This document shows, piece after piece, positions 1 through 6,539 of a stretch of DNA of 7,018 nt. The stretch lies in assembly GCA_018816605.1 (NCBI GenBank), contig JAHIVS010000007.1, positions 1 to 7,018 on the forward strand. The letters run 5' to 3'. Every line of letters starts with the position of its first letter. Position 1 is the stretch's first letter. The translations under genes and the position numbers were made by a program. The notes beneath the pieces are model-generated. The model searched no databases. It saw only the letters and a program-made list of their open reading frames with translations, and was not told the origin of the DNA. The stretch comes from Pseudomonadota bacterium (GTDB lineage: Bacteria; Desulfobacterota; Desulfobacteria; Desulfobacterales; Desulfobacteraceae).

Positions 1-1569
1 TATCAGGCATACCGGGAGAAAGCCCTGGAAAAGCTTAACGGCATCTTTGCCTTGGCCATCTACGACAAAAAAGAACGCAGTCTGCTGCTGGCCCGGGATA
101 GGTTTGGGGTTAAACCGTTATACTATCATGATGACGGCCGCCGGATACTGTTCGGCTCCGAAATGAAGACCATTTTGCAGGATAAGGGGTTTGTCAAAAA
201 CATCGACCTCCAGGCGCTGGACAGTTATCTGACATTCAGATACAATCCCTCGCCGCAGACCCTGATCCAGGGCATAAACAAATTGCCTCCTGGTCATTGT
301 CTCAAGATCCTGCCGGGGCGGATACCCTTGCTGTCCGGGTTTGACGATAAAATGCCCAAAACAGACAGGACCATTAAAGAAAGCGACGCCATAGTCAGAT
401 ACCAGGAACTGCTGGAGAATGCAGTTAAACGGCAGATGATTAGTGATGTCCCGGTGGGGCTATTTCTGAGCGGAGGGGTTGACTCGGCGGTGCTTGGCAC
501 CCTTATGCAGAAAAATTACAAAGGCAAACTAAAGACCTTCTCCATAGGCTTTAAGGGAAAGGGTGATTACAACGAGCTGGATGATGCCCGGGAAACCGCT
601 CGCTTGATAGGATCGGATCACCACGAAATGCTGCTGGAGAAAAAGGATTATCTGGATTTCTTTGCCCGTTCATTTTATTATATCGAGGAGCCGGTGGCCG
701 AGACCACCATTCCGGCCCTGTATTATGTGTCAAATCTGGCAGCCAGGGATCTGAAAGTGGTGCTGGCCGGCCAGGGGGCCGACGAGCCTATGGCCGGATA
801 TCCCAGGTATTTTGGCACCAGCCTGATACTTAAGTATCCCAAACTCTGGAAGAACGGGCTGGTAAGAACCCTGATCAATAATTTACCCCGCAACGAAAGG
901 GCCAAAAGAACAGTGTATGCCGGAGGGTTTGACGACGAACTGGACCGGTTTTTAGCCGTGCATACCATTTTTACCCCGGATCAAAAAGCAGCTTTGGTTC
1001 GGGAAAAGTCAATATCTTCAGTAATAAACTCGGATCGATCATTAATGGATGATCTCTATGGCAGAACATCAGCATTAAGTGATCCCCTTTCCAAGCTGCT
1101 GTATATCGATGCCCGGATGAATTTATCGGATGACCTGCTGCTTTTCAACGATAAGATGGCCATGGCAAATTCCCTGGAGATGCGGGTGCCCTACCTGGAT
1201 CTGGAGCTGATGGATTTTCTGGAATCACTGCCGGTAGACCTTAAACTAAGGGGCAGAACCGGTAAATACATCCATAAAAAAGCCGCCGAGAAATGGCTGC
1301 CCAGAGAGATAATAAAAAGAAAGAAACGCGGGTTTGCCACCCCCATGGACCAGTGGCTGCAGTCGGGTCTGTCCGATACTGCTAAACGGCTGTTCGCCCT
1401 GCCTGATTCCGCTTGCCGGCAGTATTTTAATCTGGATTATGTTAATGGGCTTATAGACAGCCATATAAAGCGGCGATATAATTATCAAAGACATATCTTC
1501 ATGTTATTGTCGTTTGAAATCTGGCATAAAACATTTTTTGAAAACAAAAAAATCGATTTGGTAAGTTGA
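1..1569 (+). CDS. asnB: Asparagine synthetase-type glutamine amidotransferase, 5'-truncated by window edge
   Basis: This cytoplasmic enzyme family uses ATP to form a beta-aspartyl-AMP-type intermediate and aminates it with ammonia from glutamine. The reading frame is open from base 1 (522 codons visible); the TTG at 52 is internal, because codons 1-17 already read as the end of a class II glutaminase domain (LEKLNGIFALAIYD). Roughly the first 90-100 residues, including the catalytic N-terminal Cys, lie outside the window. Visible motifs are RDRFGVKPLYY, the pyrophosphatase loop SGGVDS (nt 469-486), GQGADEPMAGYPRY (from nt 769), the NDKMAMANSLEMRVPYLD segment, and a C-terminal KRGFATP block. 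The estimated full length of about 610-620 residues fits the AsnB/AsnO size class. The stop overlaps the next ATG by one base (TGATG). In polysaccharide loci, homologues such as WbpS and WbtH are proposed to amidate uronic acids, so the substrate may be a sugar acid rather than aspartate. Family assignment is very sure; substrate is not. Confidence 0.
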   Translation, partial: YQAYREKALEKLNGIFALAIYDKKERSLLLARDRFGVKPLYYHDDGRRILFGSEMKTILQDKGFVKNIDLQALDSYLTFRYNPSPQTLIQGINKLPPGHCLKILPGRIPLLSGFDDKMPKTDRTIKESDAIVRYQELLENAVKRQMISDVPVGLFLSGGVDSAVLGTLMQKNYKGKLKTFSIGFKGKGDYNELDDARETARLIGSDHHEMLLEKKDYLDFFARSFYYIEEPVAETTIPALYYVSNLAARDLKVVLAGQGADEPMAGYPRYFGTSLILKYPKLWKNGLVRTLINNLPRNERAKRTVYAGGFDDELDRFLAVHTIFTPDQKAALVREKSISSVINSDRSLMDDLYGRTSALSDPLSKLLYIDARMNLSDDLLLFNDKMAMANSLEMRVPYLDLELMDFLESLPVDLKLRGRTGKYIHKKAAEKWLPREIIKRKKRGFATPMDQWLQSGLSDTAKRLFALPDSACRQYFNLDYVNGLIDSHIKRRYNYQRHIFMLLSFEIWHKTFFENKKIDLVS

Positions 1570-2876
1570 TGAAAGTAGCAATATTCGGACTGGGTTATGT
1601 GGGCTGTGTCAGCTTGGGATGCCTGGCTCAGCGAGGGCATGACGTTATTGGGGTAGATGTCAGCCCGATAAAGGTTGAGCAGATCAATGCCGGCAAAGCC
1701 ACCATAGTAGAAAAGGATATTGACAGGATAATTGCTGAACAATGTCAAGCCGGCAGGGTAAGGGGCACCATGGACTTTAACGTTGCCGTTGCCGGTAGCG
1801 ACATTGCTATAATTTGCGTGGGCACTCCATCGTCAGCCAACGGGCACCTGAATTTGGAATACGTGATGAAGGTTGCCGGGCAGATCGGTCTGGCCCTTCG
1901 GAATAAGCAGGAAAAATATGTTGTGGCCATAAGGTCAACAGTGATGCCTGGAACTATTGATAGATTCGCCGAAGAGGTGGAAAGGACCTCTGGGAAAAAG
2001 GGGGGAATTGGTTTTTCTGTTTTATCAAACCCGGAGTTTTTGCGGGAAGGAACGGCAGTCCATGATTATTACAACCCGCCCCTGACTCTTATCGGCTCAA
2101 ATGACTCGGAAGCAGCCCAGAAGTTGTCCCTGCTTTATCAAGGCTTGCCAGGAGAGTTGATAATTGCCGACATTAAAACTGCCGAGATAATCAAGTACAT
2201 TAACAACAGTTATCATGCCCTTAAAATCGGTTTTGCCAACGAAATGGGCAACATCTGTAAAAAACTGGAAATAGATTCACATAAAGTTATGGAGATATTT
2301 TCGAAAGACTGCCAATTGAATATATCGCCGTATTATTTCAAACCAGGCTTCGCTTACGGCGGTTCCTGCCTGCCAAAGGATTTAAAGGGACTTCAAACGC
2401 TGGCCCATGACCTTTATATTCAAGCCCCGATTCTTCAGAGCATAGACAAAACCAACCAATTGCAAATAGAAGCTGGGCTTAAGCTCATATTGGATCAGAA
2501 GGCACGGAAAATCGGCTTTTTGGGTTTTAGCTTTAAGGAGGGCACCGATGATCTGCGCAACAGCCCGGCGGTGGAGGTGATTGAAGCATTGCTCGGCAAG
2601 GGATATACGATCAAAATATACGACAAAAACGTCCGAATAGCTCACCTTACCGGGACCAACAAGGAATATATCGAAAAGCACATTCCTCATTTAGCGAATC
2701 TGATGTGCGACAGCGTGGAAGAGCTTATTGATTTTAGCCAGGTGATAGTGGTTACCACAAAGGAGAGCGATTTTACTGATAAACTACTATATTCCACCGG
2801 AAAAACCATCATTGATCTGATCCGGCTTGATGAAAGGTTGTTAAGCAAGAAAGATTATCATGGCCTTTGTTGGTAA
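1569..2876 (+). CDS. algD: Nucleotide-sugar 6-dehydrogenase, AlgD-like (GDP-mannose or UDP-glucose type)
   Basis: This cytoplasmic enzyme oxidises the C6 hydroxyl of an NDP-hexose to the uronate with two NAD+. The ATG at 1569 gives 435 residues, close to the 436 I recall for Pseudomonas AlgD; a TTG one codon earlier is less likely. The N-terminal Rossmann fold begins FGLGYVG (residues 6-12) with acidic Asp30. Further motifs are CVGTPS (83-88), RSTVMPGT (122-129), NPEFLREG (154-161), the KYINNSYHALK block with Lys209 and Asn213, and the catalytic Cys267 in GGSCLPKD, matching AlgD Cys268. The C-terminal NAD-domain half has GFSFKEGTDDLRNSP. From memory, the C-terminal stretch with NKEYIEKHIPHL and the final GLCW resembles AlgD (ending GICW) more than typical UDP-glucose dehydrogenases, so GDP-mannose is the favoured substrate. 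No alginate polymerase genes are in view. The gene is coupled to its neighbours by 1-nt and 17-nt overlaps. Family certain; substrate and symbol tentative. Confidence 0.
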   Translation: MKVAIFGLGYVGCVSLGCLAQRGHDVIGVDVSPIKVEQINAGKATIVEKDIDRIIAEQCQAGRVRGTMDFNVAVAGSDIAIICVGTPSSANGHLNLEYVMKVAGQIGLALRNKQEKYVVAIRSTVMPGTIDRFAEEVERTSGKKGGIGFSVLSNPEFLREGTAVHDYYNPPLTLIGSNDSEAAQKLSLLYQGLPGELIIADIKTAEIIKYINNSYHALKIGFANEMGNICKKLEIDSHKVMEIFSKDCQLNISPYYFKPGFAYGGSCLPKDLKGLQTLAHDLYIQAPILQSIDKTNQLQIEAGLKLILDQKARKIGFLGFSFKEGTDDLRNSPAVEVIEALLGKGYTIKIYDKNVRIAHLTGTNKEYIEKHIPHLANLMCDSVEELIDFSQVIVVTTKESDFTDKLLYSTGKTIIDLIRLDERLLSKKDYHGLCW

Positions 2877-4074
2877 GCGGCACGTTCTTTTTATCGTCGA
2901 AAACCTTTCAGTACCGTTCGATCGGCGGGTATGGCGGGAAGCCCAGGCGCTTAATGGAAACGGTTATAAGGTCAGTGTGATATGTCCCAAGGGATTAAGG
3001 AGTGACATAAAAAGCTTTGAGCCCATTGAAGGAATAGATATTTACAGATACAATATACCTCTGACTCAAAATTCCAAGACGGGATACATCAATGAATATT
3101 TAAGGGCCTTCATCGCAACGTTATTTTTATTGATAAAAATCAACCTTAAGCACAAGGTTGATGCGATCCACGTGGCCAATCCTCCGGAGATATTTTTCCC
3201 ATTGGGATGGTTTGGCAAGTTAGTGGGGTTCAAATTTGTTTTTGACCATCACGACCTCAGCCCTGAAACCTATGCCTATAAATTCGGTCGGGGAAAAAGC
3301 GGACTAATGTACAAATTACTATTGATGCTGGAAAGGATGACCTTCTTTGTGTCTTATCATGTGATCTCCACCAACCAGTCTTTGACGGATATTGCCAAAA
3401 AGCGGGGCAAAATACCCGGCGATAGGATAACAATTGTCCGCAATGGTCCGGATAATGCTTTTATTCCGGTCTCACCGAAATATGAATTAAAAAAAGGAAA
3501 GAAATATCTGGCTGCTTACCTGGGTGTAATGGGGCAGACGGATGGTGTGGAGAATATAATATTTGCCGCCGAGAAGATCATAAAGGAATACAATAGAAAG
3601 GATATTTATTTCATTCTGATAGGCTTTGGTGATGAATATCAAAAACATTGCGACTTGATCAAAAAATTAAATTTAATTGACTATATTGACCTACCAGGGC
3701 GCCTTCCGGATAAAGAGGTGCTGGATATTTTATCCACCGCCGATTTATGTCTGGCGCCTGATCCGGCCAACGGTCTGAATGAATTTCATACCATGAATAA
3801 AATTATGGATTACATGCGCTGTGGCAAGGCAATAGTGTCGTTCGATTTGGCTGAATCAAAGATCTCTGCAGACCGGGCGGCGATATATGTTAACAATAAC
3901 GATATAAGCAATTTTGCCAGAGAAATCATTCTGCTTCTGGATGATCCCCAAAAGCGCTTAGAAATGGGTGCCTTCGGGGAAAAACGAGTAGAGGAGCATC
4001 TGAAATGGGAATATTCAAAAAAAATATTTATTGATACCTATAACAAAAAAATATTTGCAAACGGTAAACAATGA
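2860..4074 (+). CDS. GT4-family glycosyltransferase (GT-B fold)
   Basis: This 404-residue retaining glycosyltransferase probably adds one sugar from a nucleotide donor to the lipid-linked repeat unit at the cytoplasmic face of the membrane. The N-terminal domain carries FIVENLSVPFDRRVWREAQA (11-30), a signature of GT4 enzymes common in exopolysaccharide loci, and FDHHDLSPE (128-136). The C-terminal donor-binding domain has RNGPD (194-198), YLGVMGQTDGVEN (220-232), GFGDE (255-259) and the block from PDPANGLNEFH to GKAIVSFDL (300-330), which contains the acidic residues expected to contact the donor. There is no signal peptide; a hydrophobic stretch at 83-94 probably aids peripheral membrane contact. 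ATG 2860 is the only plausible start and overlaps the dehydrogenase gene by 17 nt, with an AAGAAAG purine run just upstream. The gene looks AT-richer than its downstream neighbour, and its 3' end holds a 12-bp direct repeat. Donor and acceptor sugars cannot be read from the sequence. Confidence 0.
   Translation: MAFVGKRHVLFIVENLSVPFDRRVWREAQALNGNGYKVSVICPKGLRSDIKSFEPIEGIDIYRYNIPLTQNSKTGYINEYLRAFIATLFLLIKINLKHKVDAIHVANPPEIFFPLGWFGKLVGFKFVFDHHDLSPETYAYKFGRGKSGLMYKLLLMLERMTFFVSYHVISTNQSLTDIAKKRGKIPGDRITIVRNGPDNAFIPVSPKYELKKGKKYLAAYLGVMGQTDGVENIIFAAEKIIKEYNRKDIYFILIGFGDEYQKHCDLIKKLNLIDYIDLPGRLPDKEVLDILSTADLCLAPDPANGLNEFHTMNKIMDYMRCGKAIVSFDLAESKISADRAAIYVNNNDISNFAREIILLLDDPQKRLEMGAFGEKRVEEHLKWEYSKKIFIDTYNKKIFANGKQ
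4018..4056 (+). repeat. Exact 12-bp direct repeat with A-tracts at the 3' end of the GT4 gene
   Basis: AAAAAAATATTT occurs at 4018-4029 and again at 4045-4056, 27 bp apart and therefore in the same reading frame. Each copy encodes Lys-Lys-Ile-Phe (residues 387-390 and 396-399). The first copy is part of a run of eight A (4017-4024) and the second has a run of seven (4045-4051). The second copy ends 15 bp before the ATG of the phosphotransferase gene. AT-rich coding sequence makes a chance origin possible. Confidence 0.
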
Positions 4075-5501
4075 TCTGGCGCTCATCATTAAATAGCAGG
4101 ATCGCCCAACTGGCTGATTTTTTAACCGGCATTGCCGGCTTTGTGACCTCATATCTGATGTGGGGCGCACTATATAATAAGGATCCGAATTTTTTCCCCC
4201 GTCCCTTCGCTGTCGGCGCGGAACATATCTATTGCATATTGTTCTGCAGTGCCCTGTACGTGGTCCTGTTCGACGGCCAGAAGGCATACAGCTATCTGCG
4301 TTTTACTTCGCTGCACACCGAGTACCAGATCGTAATAAAGGTAGTGGTGCTTGCCATTTTGGTGGACTTTTTCTTTTTACAAATGCTGGGTTACCGCTAC
4401 ATACCCCGCACTGTCTTCATTTTATCCCTGGCGGTGGCCCTGACCTATTTTATCGTTCAGAAAACGCTGTTGTTCCACTTGGCCGCCCTGGCCCGGAGAA
4501 AGGGCCATAACCGGAAAAGGGTGATAGTTGTCGGCACCGGACACCGGGCCCGACTGGTGGTGGAAAACGCCAGGAAACACAGCGCCTGGGGCCTGGATAT
4601 CATCGGGCTGCTGACGGCTGACAATACCAGGGTGGGCGGTGAATATTTTAGCATCAAAGTTCTGGATAATTTCCGAAATATCGAAGAGGTCATCAAAAGC
4701 TATAATCCCGAAGAGGTGATAGTTACCAGCTCCACCAAGAGCTTTGAACAGCTTAAGGATGTTTTCGACAAATGTGAACTGGCCGGGGTCCCGGTTCGGT
4801 TGATATCGGATTTTTTGGGGTCCAGGGATAGCAATGTCCATATTGATAACGTATATGGTCTTAATGTGATCAGCCTTCATCTTGCCGAGCGGCCTGAGTG
4901 GGAGCTGGCGCTAAAGCGGCTGATGGACATGGTGCTCTCTTTTGTCGGGATACTAATTCTTCTGCCGGGGTATGCCGCCATCGCGCTGACCATCCTGATA
5001 CAGGATGGCGGACCGGTACTGTATAAATGGAACGTGATGGGATACAAGAGAAAACCCCTAAAGAGCTGGAAATTCAGAACCATGGTGCGGAACGCCGATG
5101 AGCTTAAGAAGGAATTGATGAGCCAAAATGAGATGTCGGGTCCGGTTTTCAAGATCACCGATGATCCGCGGATAATTCCCATCGGGCGTTTTCTTCGCAA
5201 ATACAGCCTGGATGAGCTTCCCCAGCTTTTCAGCGTGCTCAAGGGGGACCTCAGCCTGGTGGGGCCACGGCCGCCGTTGCGGCATGAGTTCCGGGAGTTC
5301 GACCTTTGGCACCGAAGAAAATTATCGGTAAAACCGGGACTGACCTGCCTGTGGCAGGTTTCGGGCCGCAATGATATCATTGATTTCAACGAATGGGCCA
5401 GGCTGGATCTGGCATACATCGACAACTGGTCGCTGTGGCTGGATATCAAGATTTTGATAAAAACAATTCCCGCCGTTCTGATGAGCCGGGGCGCAAGATG
5501 A
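4071..5501 (+). CDS. Polyprenyl-phosphate glycosylphosphotransferase initiating polysaccharide repeat unit
   Basis: This 476-residue inner-membrane enzyme of the WbaP/WcaJ/CpsE class transfers a sugar-1-phosphate from a UDP-sugar to undecaprenyl phosphate, the first committed step of repeat-unit assembly. Four hydrophobic segments (about residues 15-34, 50-68, 86-106 and 113-136) precede a Rossmann-like CoA-binding domain starting VIVVGTGHRA (151-160). A fifth hydrophobic segment (about 286-310, with Pro299) matches the re-entrant membrane helix. The catalytic domain shows KFRTM (334-338), DDPRIIPIGRFLRKYSLDELPQ (364-385) with the Asp-Glu catalytic dyad at 381-382, GDLSLVGPRPP (392-402), KPGLTCLWQVSGRN (421-434) and a final WSLWLDIKILIKT block. 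The entry into the catalytic domain reads YKWNVMGYKRKP in place of the commoner Q-RVG-G form; I recall similar versions in a known subfamily, so this is not a defect. Start ATG 4071 overlaps the previous stop (ATGA) and lacks a clear ribosome binding site, suggesting coupled translation. Which sugar is transferred is not determinable. Confidence 0.
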   Translation: MIWRSSLNSRIAQLADFLTGIAGFVTSYLMWGALYNKDPNFFPRPFAVGAEHIYCILFCSALYVVLFDGQKAYSYLRFTSLHTEYQIVIKVVVLAILVDFFFLQMLGYRYIPRTVFILSLAVALTYFIVQKTLLFHLAALARRKGHNRKRVIVVGTGHRARLVVENARKHSAWGLDIIGLLTADNTRVGGEYFSIKVLDNFRNIEEVIKSYNPEEVIVTSSTKSFEQLKDVFDKCELAGVPVRLISDFLGSRDSNVHIDNVYGLNVISLHLAERPEWELALKRLMDMVLSFVGILILLPGYAAIALTILIQDGGPVLYKWNVMGYKRKPLKSWKFRTMVRNADELKKELMSQNEMSGPVFKITDDPRIIPIGRFLRKYSLDELPQLFSVLKGDLSLVGPRPPLRHEFREFDLWHRRKLSVKPGLTCLWQVSGRNDIIDFNEWARLDLAYIDNWSLWLDIKILIKTIPAVLMSRGAR

Positions 5502-5508
5502 TCAGCAT

Positions 5509-5538
5509 TAACAATAACCTATAAACGGACCATTGTTA
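5509..5538 (+). other. Short inverted repeat spanning the start of the GHMP kinase gene
   Basis: TAACAAT (5509-5515) is the exact reverse complement of ATTGTTA (5532-5538), with a 16-nt loop between them. The right arm ends on the A of the ATG at 5538, and the loop holds the only purine-rich ribosome-binding-site candidate (ACGGA, 5524-5528). The stem has a single G-C pair and no T-run follows, so it is not a terminator. A weak regulatory hairpin or chance are both possible. Confidence 0.
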
Positions 5539-6527
5539 TGATAATATCCCAAACACCTTTAAGGATCAGCCTTTCCGGAGGCGGGACCGATTTTCATGAT
5601 TACTACATCCACCATGGGGGGTTCGTGGTGAGTACGGCCATAGACAAATATATCTATGTGGTGATCAAGGAGCGCTTTGACGATCTGATATACGTATCCT
5701 ACACCAAAAAAGAGATAGTGAACAACATCAGCGAGATACAGCATGATCTGGTCAGGGAAGCGGCTCTGAAAACCGGCATGGATCGGGGTTTCGAAGTAGC
5801 CATGATGGCCGATATTCCATCCGAGGGTTCCGGGCTGGGATCCTCCAGCAGTTTGACGGTGGGGCTGCTCAACGGTTTTTATCATTTCAACGGGATGCAG
5901 GTTTCCGCCGAACGGCTGGCCCAGGAGGCATGCGAGATCGAAGTTGGCATTTTGAAAAAGCCCATCGGAAAGCAGGACCATTACATCGCTACTTACGGCG
6001 GACTTTCTTCGCTCAAATTTAAAAAGGATGATACCGTTGTGATCGAGAGAATGAGTGTCGGCAATGATGTCAAAAGAAGATTGGGAGAAAATCTGTTGCT
6101 GTTCTACACCAATATCAACCGCCAGTCCTCCACAATTCTGACCGAACAGAAGGAAAATATCCGCTATAAACTGGAGCACCTGGAAAAGATAAAACAGTTG
6201 GCCCATGAGGTGCACGACAGTATATTAAATGGTGAGCTTGATCGTGTGGGAGAGGCCCTGGATCGTAACTGGATATACAAAAAACAACTGTCTTCCAATA
6301 TAACAAATCCGGTCATCGAGGAGATGCACGCGACAGCCATGAAGAACGGCGCCATCGGAGCCAAGATCTCCGGGGCTGGCGGGGGCGGTTTCCTGTTGGT
6401 CTACTGCCCTCGTGAAAAGCAGGATCGGCTGCACCGGGCGATGAAAAAATTCCGGGAGATGCCTTTCATGCTGGAGCCCCAGGGCAGCCGGATAATATTC
6501 AATTACCGCAGATATGACTGGAAATAG
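5538..6527 (+). CDS. hddA: GHMP-family sugar kinase, HddA-like (D-glycero-D-manno-heptose 7-phosphate kinase type)
   Basis: GHMP kinases phosphorylate small sugars or alcohols with ATP in the cytoplasm. This 329-residue protein has the family's normal length and all three motifs: TPLRISLSGGGTD (6-18) for substrate binding, the ATP loop IPSEGSGLGSSSS (93-105), and the C-terminal GAIGAKISGAGGGGFLL (271-287). Asp147 in GKQDHYIATYGG is the likely catalytic base. The N-terminal form PLRISLSGGGTDF resembles HddA, which makes the 1,7-bisphosphate of D-glycero-alpha-D-manno-heptose on the way to GDP-heptose; this supports the tentative symbol. Related kinases with other substrates (lincosamide octose kinase LmbP, fucokinase-like and glucuronokinase-like proteins) cannot be excluded. 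The partners GmhA, GmhB and HddC are not in the window. The 36-nt gap before it is the longest in the window and its ribosome binding site is weak. ATG 5538 is chosen because the conserved motif begins a few residues later. Confidence 0.
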   Translation: MIISQTPLRISLSGGGTDFHDYYIHHGGFVVSTAIDKYIYVVIKERFDDLIYVSYTKKEIVNNISEIQHDLVREAALKTGMDRGFEVAMMADIPSEGSGLGSSSSLTVGLLNGFYHFNGMQVSAERLAQEACEIEVGILKKPIGKQDHYIATYGGLSSLKFKKDDTVVIERMSVGNDVKRRLGENLLLFYTNINRQSSTILTEQKENIRYKLEHLEKIKQLAHEVHDSILNGELDRVGEALDRNWIYKKQLSSNITNPVIEEMHATAMKNGAIGAKISGAGGGGFLLVYCPREKQDRLHRAMKKFREMPFMLEPQGSRIIFNYRRYDWK

Positions 6528-6533
6528 GAAGGA
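6526..6533 (+). promoter_or_regulatory. Strong ribosome binding site deciding the SDR gene start
   Basis: AGGAAGGA lies 6 nt before the ATG at 6540 and overlaps the kinase stop codon (6525-6527). A nearer ATG at 6535 is in another frame and meets a stop (TAG) six codons later, so 6540 is the true start. This is the best Shine-Dalgarno match in the window. Confidence 0.
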
Positions 6534-6539
6534 AATGGC

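Noticed and set aside
769..810. GQGADEP in the amidotransferase as a broken form of the usual GEGADELFGGY motif
   Set aside because: The Gln and Pro forms are, to my recollection, common in one branch of asparagine synthetase-like proteins, so this is a subfamily trait rather than damage.
52..1569. TTG at 52 as the start of the amidotransferase
   Set aside because: The frame is open upstream to base 1 and those codons encode expected glutaminase-domain sequence, so the gene begins outside the window.
4039..4044. TATAAC as a -10 element before the phosphotransferase gene
   Set aside because: The matching -35 position is an A-run and the sequence is AT-rich coding DNA; the gene overlaps its upstream neighbour, so no separate promoter is needed.
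4126..4138. CCGGC-ATT-GCCGG hairpin as a terminator
   Set aside because: The stem is only 5 bp, lies inside the coding sequence of an intact gene, and has no T-run after it.
4232..4510. 92-codon plus-strand frame inside the phosphotransferase gene
   Set aside because: It is out of frame within the membrane-segment region, has no convincing ribosome binding site, and its translation looks like frame-shadow sequence.
4422..5449. Long minus-strand frames (152 and 190 codons) opposite the phosphotransferase
   Set aside because: They lie antisense to strongly conserved catalytic motifs, and their translations show no recognisable domain. They are shadows of the plus-strand gene.
5520..5525. TATAAA as a -10 promoter element before the kinase gene
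   Set aside because: There is no acceptable -35 element about 17 bp upstream, and transcription would start almost on the start codon.
5559..6215. 218-codon minus-strand frame opposite the GHMP kinase
   Set aside because: It is antisense to the ATP-binding and catalytic motifs of a clearly intact kinase; the protein has no recognisable motif and no supporting gene context.
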